Shown: positions 1 to 8,820 of the stretch, piece after piece | Layout of the letters: the number at the start of each line of letters is the position of its first letter | Numbering within the stretch: the stretch's first letter is position 1 | NCBI GenBank assembly: GCA_025361205.1 | Contig: JANYAS010000156.1 | Span: 22,959-86,958 of the forward strand | Direction of reading: 5' to 3' | Source: Holophagaceae bacterium | GTDB lineage: Bacteria; Acidobacteriota; Holophagae; Holophagales; Holophagaceae | Length of the DNA stretch: 64,000 nucleotides | The notes under the pieces: model-generated | Database searches by the model: none | Told to the model about the DNA's origin: nothing | Seen by the model: the letters and a program-made list of their open reading frames with translations, nothing else | Position numbers and translations under genes: made by a program

Positions 1-1
1 C

Positions 2-1045
2 ACCAAGGCGCTTCAGGTCATCACGGACGGCAACCAGGACTCCGTGCAACTGGCCAACTCCCTGCTCGCGTCGGCCATCGAGCTCGAGCCCGACTATGCG
101 CCGGCCCGGGCTGAGTATTCCTGGACTCTGGCGGAACTGGGCGCCACCACCGCCCTCAGCCGGGGTCGGTACGACGAGGCTCAAGGCCTGCTTCGCCAGG
201 GGAAGATCGCCGCGGAGAAGGCGATTGCGCTGGATCCCAGTGCCTCGCAGGCCTACCGTGCGCTGGGTTCCATCCTCCTCAGGATGGGCGATCTGGAGGG
301 CGCCAGCCGATCCGCGCTCCAATCGGTGCGTCTGGATCCCGCCGATCACAAGGCTTACAACCTCTTGGCCGATGTCTTCGCGGGGCTGGAGGGTGAGGAC
401 AACCACCAGGCGGCCCGCCGCTACTTCGAGAAGTCCCTCAGCCTGTTTCCAGAGGGCTGGCAGACCCACCATCGGCTGGGTGTGTTTCTCCAGAACGAAG
501 GCGAGCTGCCCGCGGCCCTCGAGCATGCGGATCGTGCCATCGCCCTGCGCCCGGCCGCCGAGTTCGCCTACGTCACCGCCGCGGACGCCCTCCTCTGGAT
601 GGGTCGTCCTCAGGAGGCCGAGGCGCGCCTGCGGGCTGGGCTGAGGGAGGTTCCGAGGTCGAATGTGCTTCGCAGCCTCATGGCCTACACGGCCTGGGAC
701 CGGAATGACCGGGCCGCTGCGGAAACCCACCTCAAGGAACTCGAAGGCGTGTGGCCTCCCGACCATTCGAACACCGTCCTGCTGGCGGGCGTGAAACAGG
801 CCGTGGAGGGGGATGGCGCAGGGGCCCGCGCCCGTTTCGAGGCGTTCCGGCAGCAGGTTGCAGCCTCGGATCTGGCCTCCAAGAAGCACAACGAGCGCCG
901 GGTGTTATCGGTGAACCTCTATTTCATGGCGCGGATGGTGGCCCGCCTGGGTGATCGGCCCGCGGCCCAGGCCATGGTGGCACTGGCCGACCAGCTTCAC
1001 CCGGGCAAGCTCCGGGTGGCGCAGCATGATCCGGCGTTGCGGTAG
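2..1045 (+). CDS. TPR-repeat protein, C-terminal part, 5'-truncated by window edge
   Basis: Open frame continues upstream of the listed start (TKALQVITDGNQDS-VQLANSLL...). Repeated TPR-like helices (AIALDPSASQAYRALGSILLRMGDLEGA). Confidence 0.75.
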   Translation, partial: TKALQVITDGNQDSVQLANSLLASAIELEPDYAPARAEYSWTLAELGATTALSRGRYDEAQGLLRQGKIAAEKAIALDPSASQAYRALGSILLRMGDLEGASRSALQSVRLDPADHKAYNLLADVFAGLEGEDNHQAARRYFEKSLSLFPEGWQTHHRLGVFLQNEGELPAALEHADRAIALRPAAEFAYVTAADALLWMGRPQEAEARLRAGLREVPRSNVLRSLMAYTAWDRNDRAAAETHLKELEGVWPPDHSNTVLLAGVKQAVEGDGAGARARFEAFRQQVAASDLASKKHNERRVLSVNLYFMARMVARLGDRPAAQAMVALADQLHPGKLRVAQHDPALR

Positions 1046-1366
1046 GAGCGGTCCGCATCATCGATGGGTGTGCTAAGTATTCTGAATGCGCGCTTCCACC
1101 ACCAGGGCCCCCGAAGCGGCGCCGGACTTCCACGGCAAGGGCTTCCCGGTCGCGATATTGGGCGGGAAGCACGGGGTCGCCCATGAGGATGGTGAAGCGC
1201 CCAGGGCGGCGATCAGGATGGGCGCGGCAAGCAGGGTCGAAGTGACCGTCATCGGAACCATCGCCAGGGCCCCGACCGCCATCACATCCCAGCCGAATCA
1301 CGGGTCCCGCCAGTTGGCCAAGCCGGCCTCCCGTGCTATTCAAGCTATCAGTTCTGGAGGTCACCA

Positions 1367-1585
1367 ATGGGCATTACTGAGCAGATCCTGGCCGATCACG
1401 AGACCCGCAAGGGCCCGGATGGCATCACCTGGTTCACGGCCGAGGACATGGCGCGCCTGGGCCTTCACGACCACCTCTTCACCGTCATGCAGACAGTGCA
1501 GCACACGCTGCGTTTGAGGAAGGCCCATCAGGTGGTGGAAAGCGAGGGCTGCACGGACCGATGGAGCCTCCAAGACGCGCACTGA
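1367..1585 (+). CDS. small hypothetical protein (72 aa)
   Basis: ATG preceded by GGAGGT-like RBS (tctggaggtcaccaatg). No recognised family. Confidence 0.4.
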   Translation: MGITEQILADHETRKGPDGITWFTAEDMARLGLHDHLFTVMQTVQHTLRLRKAHQVVESEGCTDRWSLQDAH

Positions 1586-1668
1586 TACACCCAACGGAAA
1601 GGGAATAGGGAATCGCCCCGCGCCCCGCTTGGTGCGGGACCCGGGGCGACGCTCGATGATGAGCTGAA

Positions 1669-2409
1669 TCAGGCCTGAACGGCAGCTTCCATGGCCGTGG
1701 CGCGGGGATGGAGGATCTGGTTCTCCAGGTAGATGTGCAGGTGCAGGTCCCGTTCCAGGGTCTCGAAGCCATCGTAGAGGGCCCGGAAGGTGGCACAGCC
1801 GTCCGCGGGGGTGGTGTAGGCGCCGGTGAGTTCGTGCAGCTCAACGAGCAGCGCGCCCACGGCCTCGTGCTCCAGCTCCATGACGCGGATGGGGCTTTGC
1901 ACTGTGCCGAAGCAGGACGAGCCCGTCTGCCCCGCATCCATCTGCCGGATGAAGGGGAAGAGGATCTGTTCCTCCTTCATCATGTGCGGCATGAGGTCAG
2001 CCACCAGGGATTGGTAGAGCTCGCCCACGCGGCCCAGTTCGGGGTGATGTTCGCCATGAGCCTTGAGGACTTTCCCCAGCAACAGGTCCAGGCGGGGAAG
2101 CTCCTCGCGGAGAAAATCGTGGTGGGTGGTCACGATGTACTGGATGAGGTCGGTGAGGGAGGCCTGCTGCCAGTCCTGGAGGGAGGGGACGCCAGCGCTT
2201 GGAGGTTCGAGGGTCGCCAAGCCGTTGAGCACCTCGACGGGGTCCTGCTTCGCGAGCTGGCAGGCCTCCGCGAGGGTGTGATGGCCGCCACAGCAGTAGT
2301 CGATGCCCAGTCGTTCGAAGTAGCGCATGGTCTCGGGCCGCGCCATCACCAGTTCGCCCACCTTCGTGTTCAGTTCCGCAGTCATGTTGGCTCCATCGGT
2401 GGGGACCAT
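1669..2409 (-). CDS. ric: iron-sulfur cluster repair di-iron protein (RIC/YtfE/ScdA family)
   Basis: N-terminal ScdA-like CCGG motif (RLGIDYCCGGHHTLAEAC) and hemerythrin-like His/Glu pattern (HHDFLREELPRLD, HGEHHPEL, MMKEEQILFPF, ELEHEAVG). GGAGG RBS. Confidence 0.88.
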   Translation of the reverse strand: MVPTDGANMTAELNTKVGELVMARPETMRYFERLGIDYCCGGHHTLAEACQLAKQDPVEVLNGLATLEPPSAGVPSLQDWQQASLTDLIQYIVTTHHDFLREELPRLDLLLGKVLKAHGEHHPELGRVGELYQSLVADLMPHMMKEEQILFPFIRQMDAGQTGSSCFGTVQSPIRVMELEHEAVGALLVELHELTGAYTTPADGCATFRALYDGFETLERDLHLHIYLENQILHPRATAMEAAVQA

Positions 2410-2525
2410 CCCCTGACCTCCAAGGTGGGGTCTTCAATCTGTGGCGGGGGTCACATCACGACTAAAAAGGTATGGTTTTCTTTAATATTCTGATGCTGAG
2501 CGACAACAGGTTGATTCTGTTTATT

Positions 2526-4985
2526 TTAATCTACCGTGATCGACTTGGAGACGTTCTTGGGCGCATCCGGATGGACGCCGTGGTCGGTCACGGTGAGCCG
2601 GTCGAGGTACTCCATCTTCAGCACGGACATGCAGAAGGCCAGTCGCTGTAGGACCACCGTGGCGGCGAACACGAAGAGGTTGGGATCCCCGCTGAAGGGC
2701 ACCTCAATGTACTTCGACCAGTAGCGGTCCTGGCCCGTGGGTTTGCCTGCCACGGCCGCCGCCAGCTCGGGATGCTTCTCGGCAATGATGAGGATGTCCG
2801 CCCCACGGATCTTGTGGGTGTGGATCTGGCTGATGGTGATGCGGATATCCCGCTCTTCGCTGGGGCAGACGAACAGCAAGGGGTAGTTCGAGAAGCGCGT
2901 TTCCACCAGCTCCGGCCAGGCCTGGAGGGCTTCGATGCCGCCGCCGAAGGGCCGTCCGTCCCGGTGCTGTTCGTAGACCTCCAGCAGGTTCGCCAGATCC
3001 TGGATGGAAAACAGGGTGTTCTTGCCGAGGATGGTGTTGGGACCGTGCTTGAACTCGGCGGCATCGTAGCCTTCGGCGTGGTTGAGCACCACCTCGCGGA
3101 TCTTCAAGGCGCCTTCCCGGGCCACCCCGATCAGCCCCGTGCCCAGGATGTGCAGCGAGGGCTCGAGGTAGAGGCGCTTGGCCGCCTCCTCCACGTCGCC
3201 TTCGCAGTGGCGGAGGGTTTCGGCGATGAGGTCCTTGGTCCGCTCCAGGTTCGCGGCGATCTTGCGCTCGGGGAGGGAGAAGGAGGCCGCCAGCAGGTAG
3301 AGGATGGCCACCTGGTTGATGAAACTCTTGGTGGCGGCCACGGCGATCTCGGGACCACAGAGGATGGGCAGGTAGAACTCGGACAGTTCCTGGGGGATCC
3401 GGCTGTTCTCGTTGTTTACGAGGGAGATCCGCCGCAGGCCCGGCACGCGCGAACGCACGTCCTGGAAGACATCCACCAGGTCCTTCGTTTCGCCGGATTG
3501 CGTGATGCCGACGAGGAGATCCCCGGCCTTGAGCGTGTTCAGGTACATGGATCGGAACATGCCGGGGTTGCAGGGAAAGACCGCCACGCCCGCGAGGTTG
3601 TTGAAGAAGGTGGCCGCCACCAGGGCCGCGTGGTAGGACGTGCCGGAGGCCACCAGGAAGACCCGTCCGCCCTCCTTCTGAGTCTCGCGGATGGCCTGTA
3701 CCAGATCGAGGAGGTGGTGGGTGACCCGGCGGCGCTTTTTCCAGATGAAGAGCAGGTCAAAGAGAGCCAGCGTCTCCTGGGCCTGGGGGTGGAGACGGCC
3801 CAGGTCGGCCAGCAGCTGGCGCTCATCGGAGACCGGCTGCTCCCCGTGGGCACGCAGCACGTCCGAATGGGGCTGCACCCGGGTGGCCAGCTCCAGCTGG
3901 GTGGGATCGACGAGGAGGGTCGCGAAGGCCGAGGCCAGGGCGGCCTCGTGAGGCTCATTGTAGAGGGCCAGCACCTTGTCCAGGAGGGCCTTGCAGAGAT
4001 CCTTCCGGTCCTCGAAGGCGGCGAACAGGCCCTCGGTCTCCGGGGCGCGGAAGTAGTAGCGAATCACCTCGTCGAGGTTGTCCGGCGCCGAGGCGATCTC
4101 CTGTTCCATGAAGTAGCGGTAGTTGGCCCGGAGGCCCGTGTCCCGGACATTCAGCTTGGACCGCTTGGGATGCGGTACCGAGAAGGCGAGGTCCGTGCCC
4201 AGGGAAAAGACCAGATACTCCCGCTCCGTGAACCAGATGCCCTCGCCTTCGCACAGGGGGATGAGCAGCCGGGTCTTGGAGAGCACGGAGGTCAGGTCGC
4301 TGGAGACCACCACGAACTCACCGTGGGCATCGCTGCCGATACCTGCGTACAGGGAGGATCCCGATTTTACGGCCACCACGCCTGGCACGCGGGGATCGGC
4401 GAAGGCTGCGGCATAGGAGCCGTCCGCCCGGTTACCCGCCTTGCGGGCTGCATCCATCAGGAGAAAGGCTCCCTCCGGGATGACGCCCTTCGGGCCGCTG
4501 GCCATGTAGGCGCTGTGGCAGAGGGCCAGGGCCGGGCCCGGATCGGCCAAGTTGGCCGCGTAGGCATCCTCGGCCAAATGCGTGAGCATCTCGCCATCGT
4601 TGTCGGAGACCACGGCATGGCCCTGGCTGGTGAGGGCGGGCTTGAGGGCATCGGTGTTGGAGATGTTGCCGTTGTGGGCGCCCACCATCTCCACCTTGCA
4701 GCGCACATGGTGGGGCTGGCTGTTCGCGTCCGTGACGGCGCCATAGGTGGCCCATCGCACCTGGCCGATGAACCGCTGGCCGGACTGCTGGTCGATGCCC
4801 AGCTCGGGCACCACGCGGCTGGGGGCGCCGACTTTCTTGAGGAGCCGAATGGCGCCGTCGTCCCCGATGAAGGCGCCGCCGGTGGAGTCGTAGCCCCGGT
4901 ACTCCAGCCGCTTCAGGAGCTCACCGGCCTCGCGCCCCAGGGCGGCGATGTCTGATCCATAGCAGAGCGACACGATTCCACACAC
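2526..4985 (-). CDS. divergent glutamine-fructose-6-phosphate aminotransferase (GlmS-like), 819 aa
   Basis: N-terminal MCGIVSLCYG Ntn Cys, RWATYG, AHNGNISN; SIS motifs VASGTSYHAALVA, GITQSGETKDLV; C-term PKNVSKSITVD. About 200 aa longer than canonical GlmS. Confidence 0.85.
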   Translation of the reverse strand: MCGIVSLCYGSDIAALGREAGELLKRLEYRGYDSTGGAFIGDDGAIRLLKKVGAPSRVVPELGIDQQSGQRFIGQVRWATYGAVTDANSQPHHVRCKVEMVGAHNGNISNTDALKPALTSQGHAVVSDNDGEMLTHLAEDAYAANLADPGPALALCHSAYMASGPKGVIPEGAFLLMDAARKAGNRADGSYAAAFADPRVPGVVAVKSGSSLYAGIGSDAHGEFVVVSSDLTSVLSKTRLLIPLCEGEGIWFTEREYLVFSLGTDLAFSVPHPKRSKLNVRDTGLRANYRYFMEQEIASAPDNLDEVIRYYFRAPETEGLFAAFEDRKDLCKALLDKVLALYNEPHEAALASAFATLLVDPTQLELATRVQPHSDVLRAHGEQPVSDERQLLADLGRLHPQAQETLALFDLLFIWKKRRRVTHHLLDLVQAIRETQKEGGRVFLVASGTSYHAALVAATFFNNLAGVAVFPCNPGMFRSMYLNTLKAGDLLVGITQSGETKDLVDVFQDVRSRVPGLRRISLVNNENSRIPQELSEFYLPILCGPEIAVAATKSFINQVAILYLLAASFSLPERKIAANLERTKDLIAETLRHCEGDVEEAAKRLYLEPSLHILGTGLIGVAREGALKIREVVLNHAEGYDAAEFKHGPNTILGKNTLFSIQDLANLLEVYEQHRDGRPFGGGIEALQAWPELVETRFSNYPLLFVCPSEERDIRITISQIHTHKIRGADILIIAEKHPELAAAVAGKPTGQDRYWSKYIEVPFSGDPNLFVFAATVVLQRLAFCMSVLKMEYLDRLTVTDHGVHPDAPKNVSKSITVD

Positions 4986-5105
4986 CGGCAGACTCCTTTT
5001 AATCCGACTCAGGCATTCCCTTGTTCAGGCCGGAGAACCCTTCATCTTAAGGGCCTTCCGGACCATCAGGGAAGGATGCAGAACCACCGAAAGAAAGAAG
5101 GATTG

Positions 5106-5167
5106 GCCACGGATGAACACGGATGAAAAAGGATTCTGATCTTTGTTCATCCGTGTTCATCCGTGGC
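5106..5167. repeat. 22-bp perfect inverted repeat GCCACGGATGAACACGGATGAA / TTCATCCGTGTTCATCCGTGGC
   Basis: Left arm 5106-5127, right arm 5146-5167, each built from GGATGAACAC-type units. Confidence 0.9.
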
Positions 5168-5178
5168 AAGAGACCTGT

Positions 5179-5496
5179 TCAAGGTACCGGATCGGTTCCG
5201 CCATTCGTCAATGGCGAGCAGCGGAGCAGCCGCCAGGTGGTGAGCAGGCCGCCGCGCAGGGTGCCGTATTTCTGGATACAGCCCAGGCCGTAGTGGCTGC
5301 AGGTGGGGGTGAACTTGCACTGGGTGGGGAGGTGGCTCGAAAGGGTCGCCTGGTAGGTCCGGATGGCGCCCCGGCACACCCAGGCCGTGGGCTGGAAACG
5401 GACGGGCAGGAAGGCCTCCAGCACCAGGAGCAGTCCCAGAGTCGCGAAGGGATGGGCCAGCAGCCAGTCGGCCATCCTAAGCCTTGGCGGCGGCAT
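5179..5496 (-). CDS. yidD: membrane protein insertion efficiency factor YidD
   Basis: Family signature YQATLSSHLPTQCKFTPTCSHYGLGCIQKYGTLRGGLLTTWRLLRCSP. Confidence 0.85.
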   Translation of the reverse strand: MPPPRLRMADWLLAHPFATLGLLLVLEAFLPVRFQPTAWVCRGAIRTYQATLSSHLPTQCKFTPTCSHYGLGCIQKYGTLRGGLLTTWRLLRCSPLTNGGTDPVP

Positions 5497-6586
5497 CAGC
5501 CTCGGCCTTGACTTTGCGCGCCTCTTCCAGGAACGCGGGGACCAGATCCTCCTCCTTTACCTTCCGGATGAGCTCACCCTTGCGGTAGATGAGCCCCTCG
5601 CCTGCGCCACCCGCCACGCCGAGGTCGGCATCTCGGGCCTCGCCCGGTCCATTCACCACGCAGCCCATAACGGCGTAGGTGATGTTCTCGTGGTTGATCA
5701 GCTTGAGGCCTTCCTCGATCTCGTTCGCCACGCGGTTGAGGTCGATCTGCACGCGGCCGCAGCTGGGGCAGCTCACCATGCGGAAGCCGCCGGACCGCAG
5801 GGCCAGGGCGCGCAGCATCTCATGGCCCACGCGGCACTCGTCCTCGCCTTCGCCGGTGAGGGACACGCGAACGGTGTCACCGATGCCCTCGGCCAGGAGG
5901 ATGCCCATGCCCACGCTGGAGCGGATGGTGCCGCCGAAAGGCGTTCCAGCCTCGGTAATTCCAAGGTGAAAGGGGTAGTCCACCTGCTTCGCCAGCAGGC
6001 GGTAGGCCTGCACGGTGCGGACCACGTCGCTGGCCTTGAGGCTGATCTTGATGTCGCGAAAGCCCTCGCGCTCCAGTACCTCGATGTGGCGCAGGGCGCT
6101 CTCCACCATGGCCTCGGGCGTGGCGGTGCCGAACTTTTCCAGCAGGTCCTTCTCGAGGCTGCCGCCGTTCACGCCGATACGGATGGGGATGCCCAGGGCT
6201 CCGGCCTTGTCCACCACGGCCTTCACGCGATCCTGGCCGCCGATGTTGCCGGGATTGATGCGCAGGCAGGCGGCGCCGCCATCTGCAGCCACCAGGGCCA
6301 GGCGGTAATCGAAGTGGATATCGGCCACCACAGGGATGGGGCTGCGGTCGCAGATTTCGTGGAAGACCTCGCCCGCCTTCTTGGTGGGAACGCTCACCCG
6401 CACGATCTCGCAGCCGGCGTTGGCGTAGGCGTAGATCTGGTTGATGGTGGCGTCCACGTCCCGGGTGTCCGTCTTGGTCATGCTCTGGACGGAGATGGGT
6501 GCGTCCCCGCCCACGGCAACCTTGCCCACCAGAATCTGACGGGTCCGGCGGCGGGGTGCGAGGGGCTGGAGTTCCTGATCGGACAT
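5477..6586 (-). CDS. ispG: 4-hydroxy-3-methylbut-2-en-1-yl diphosphate synthase
   Basis: RQILVGKVAVGGDAPISVQSMTKTDTRDVDAT...; Cys motifs SCPSCGR and GCVVNGPGEA. Confidence 0.95.
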   Translation of the reverse strand: MSDQELQPLAPRRRTRQILVGKVAVGGDAPISVQSMTKTDTRDVDATINQIYAYANAGCEIVRVSVPTKKAGEVFHEICDRSPIPVVADIHFDYRLALVAADGGAACLRINPGNIGGQDRVKAVVDKAGALGIPIRIGVNGGSLEKDLLEKFGTATPEAMVESALRHIEVLEREGFRDIKISLKASDVVRTVQAYRLLAKQVDYPFHLGITEAGTPFGGTIRSSVGMGILLAEGIGDTVRVSLTGEGEDECRVGHEMLRALALRSGGFRMVSCPSCGRVQIDLNRVANEIEEGLKLINHENITYAVMGCVVNGPGEARDADLGVAGGAGEGLIYRKGELIRKVKEEDLVPAFLEEARKVKAEADAAAKA

Positions 6587-6640
6587 GGGGCCTCAATCAA
6601 AGATGCCAGTTTACCCGTCAATGCAGCAGTCGGTACACAT

Positions 6641-6664
6641 CGCGCGGCCCCTAAGGGCCGCGCG
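6641..6664. terminator. strong GC hairpin, terminator-like without clear U-tract
   Basis: CGCGCGGCCC-CTAA-GGGCCGCGCG perfect 10-bp stem between ispG start and flgE end. Confidence 0.4.
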
Positions 6665-6681
6665 CGGGGTCAGAGTGGGCT

Positions 6682-6785
6682 TAGGGGCCGTTACGGAATA
6701 ACCTTGGATGAATTCGCCATTCCGTTACGGCCCCTTATGCCGTTCACGCCATTTTCGAGAAGGGTTGTTTTATTACGACGGCCTA
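6682..6785 (-). repeat. 104-bp dispersed repeat element, copy A
   Basis: Ungapped match to 23006-23109 with about 13 mismatches; contains an internal ~16-bp inverted repeat GGGGCCGTtACGGAAT/ATTCCGTtACGGCCCC. Confidence 0.85.
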
Positions 6786-8090
6786 CTGCTTGAGGTTGAG
6801 GGTCACCTGGAGCAGTTCGTCGGTGGTGGTGACGATCTTGGCGTTGGCCTGGTAGCCGCGCTGACTGACGATGAGTTTGGTGAACTCGGCGGCGACATCT
6901 ACGTTGGAAAGCTCGAGGTTGGACCCGAGGATTCCGCCGCGGCCGCTCTGGTTCGCCACGCCGGTGGTGGGGGCGCCCGAGGCCAGGGTCTGGGTCCAGT
7001 GGTTGTTGCCCGACTGCTGGAGGCCGTTGACGTTGGTGAAGGACGACATGGCCAACTGAGCCATGGGGAGGATCTGGCCATTGGTGAAGCTGCCTGAGAC
7101 CAGGCCATTCTGGTCCACCGTGAGGTCCCTCAGGGTGCCGGCCGGGAATCCGTCCTGGGAACTGCTGAGGTTGTTGTTGGGCGAACTGAGGCCCGTGAAA
7201 TTCTGGGTGCCGTCCACCGGATTGATGATGTTGAAGCTGATGTTGCTGCTGGTGCCGTTCAGCCAGGTGATGGACATCTGGGTGTTGCTTTTATTGGCCG
7301 CAGGCTGGCCGTTGAGGGTTTGGATGTTGCCGGTGCCGTTGAAATCGATGGTGCCTATGGCGGGCACGCTGGTGATGGTGGAGGGGGGAACCGCCGTGTC
7401 CGCCACGTCGTAGGTCCAGCTGTTGCTGCCGGCAACCTTGGTGTAGGTGACCATCAGGCTCTGAGCGTTGCCGAGGCTGTCATAGACCTGGATGGGGGTC
7501 TGAAAGGTGTCGGCCGGGATGGCCGGCGGACCCACCGAGCCCCCTTTGGCGGCCGCATTGAGGTTGACGCCCAGGCTGATGTTCTGGGTGGCCTGCGCGC
7601 CGGCGGTGGAGGAAGAAATCTGGATGGGGGCCACCGCGGTGTTGCTAAACACGCCGCTGACGCCCAGGGCATTGGTGCTGCGATTCCACCCCATGACGTT
7701 GGAGCCGTCACTGGCCACGAGGAAGCCGTTGCTGTTGCGGGTGAAATTGCCGGCGCGGCTGTAGACCTGGCCTCCACCTGGGGTTTGCAGCGTGAAGAAG
7801 CCGTTGCCCTGGATGGCCATGTCCAGGGCGTTGCCCGTGGACTGGAAGGATGACTGGGAGAAGTCCTGGTTCACGGAGTTGGTCTGCACCCCCAGGCCAA
7901 ACTGGATGGGATTCCCGTTGCCCTGGGTGGCCATGGCTCCGGCCGAGCTGAAGATGTCACGAAAGGTCGAACTGGAGCCCTTGAAGCCCACCGTGTTGAT
8001 GTTCGACAAGTTGTTGCCGATCACATTCAGGGCGCTGGCGTTGGTGCTGAGGCCCGAAAGGCCGGAGTAGAAGGCGGAGTAGAGGCTCAT
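6783..8090 (-). CDS. flgE: flagellar hook protein FlgE
   Basis: MSLYSAFYSGLSGLSTNASALNVIGNNLSNINTVGFKGSS...; C-term FTKLIVSQRGYQANAKIVTTTDELLQVTLNLKQ. Confidence 0.94.
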   Translation of the reverse strand: MSLYSAFYSGLSGLSTNASALNVIGNNLSNINTVGFKGSSSTFRDIFSSAGAMATQGNGNPIQFGLGVQTNSVNQDFSQSSFQSTGNALDMAIQGNGFFTLQTPGGGQVYSRAGNFTRNSNGFLVASDGSNVMGWNRSTNALGVSGVFSNTAVAPIQISSSTAGAQATQNISLGVNLNAAAKGGSVGPPAIPADTFQTPIQVYDSLGNAQSLMVTYTKVAGSNSWTYDVADTAVPPSTITSVPAIGTIDFNGTGNIQTLNGQPAANKSNTQMSITWLNGTSSNISFNIINPVDGTQNFTGLSSPNNNLSSSQDGFPAGTLRDLTVDQNGLVSGSFTNGQILPMAQLAMSSFTNVNGLQQSGNNHWTQTLASGAPTTGVANQSGRGGILGSNLELSNVDVAAEFTKLIVSQRGYQANAKIVTTTDELLQVTLNLKQ

Positions 8091-8120
8091 GAGAGCTCCT
8101 TGGGGTGAGAGTGGACGGGA

Positions 8121-8780
8121 TCAGGCGGAAATTTCGAGGACATCGGCCAAGGAGAAAATGTTGCTTCCGGAAGCGAGGTAGATACCGCCGCCCTTGAAGG
8201 TCACGGCGTCCACTTTCATGCTCAGGCTCGTTTTGAAGGCCGCGGCCTTGCCGTCATCGGCAATGGCGCTCACGCCCACCGTGTAGGCCCCGTCGGGCAG
8301 GGTGGCTCCGTTGGTGCCCTTGCCGTCCCAGGTCAGCGCTGTCGCGCCGCGATTCAGGTGTCCCTGGGGCAAGGTGGCGACCACATTTCCGACGGAATCC
8401 TTCACGGTGAGAGTGACGGTTGCAGCCGCTCCCAATTCGAGGTTCATGGAGGCGGTACCGGATTTCAGGTTGAACCCCGAGCCGTCTACCTTTACGGTCT
8501 TGCCCACCAGGCTGGCGGTCTGGGCCTGGAAGAGGCCCGCGGTCTGAGTCTGCAGCCCGGTAAGCAGCGTATTGGTCTGCTGGGCTTGCTCCAGGCTGGA
8601 AAAGCTGGTCAGCTGCTGGACCATCTGGGCAGGATCCTGCCCGGCGCCAGTGGGGTCCTGGTTCTTGAGCTGGGCCACCAACAGCTTAAGGAAGCCGTCC
8701 TTATCAATGGCGTTCTTTGCGGTCGCCGGGGTGGCGGTGGTGGCCGTGGCTGTGGCCGTACTGATCATGCCGGTTTCCAT
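8121..8780 (-). CDS. flgD: flagellar hook capping protein FlgD
   Basis: DKDGFLKLLVAQLKNQDPTGAGQDPAQMVQQLTSFSSLEQ; FlgD Ig-like tail. Confidence 0.92.
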   Translation of the reverse strand: METGMISTATATATTATPATAKNAIDKDGFLKLLVAQLKNQDPTGAGQDPAQMVQQLTSFSSLEQAQQTNTLLTGLQTQTAGLFQAQTASLVGKTVKVDGSGFNLKSGTASMNLELGAAATVTLTVKDSVGNVVATLPQGHLNRGATALTWDGKGTNGATLPDGAYTVGVSAIADDGKAAAFKTSLSMKVDAVTFKGGGIYLASGSNIFSLADVLEISA

Positions 8781-8820
8781 AGGGTCCTCCAGGGTTGGGA
8801 CAGAACACGAAGCGTGCCGA

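Noticed and set aside
1073-1285. 70-aa minus ORF with hydrophobic start
   Set aside because: No RBS and overlapping ORFs in several frames; insufficient evidence to call.
2772-4955. 727-aa plus-strand ORF antisense to the GlmS paralogue
   Set aside because: Complementary frame of a confidently assigned gene; composition (V/H/Q/G-rich) typical of antisense translation.
5143-5511. ORF 122 aa (MFIRVHPWQETC...)
   Set aside because: Starts inside the GGATGAACAC palindrome and runs antisense to yidD; typical spurious ORF from this repeat.
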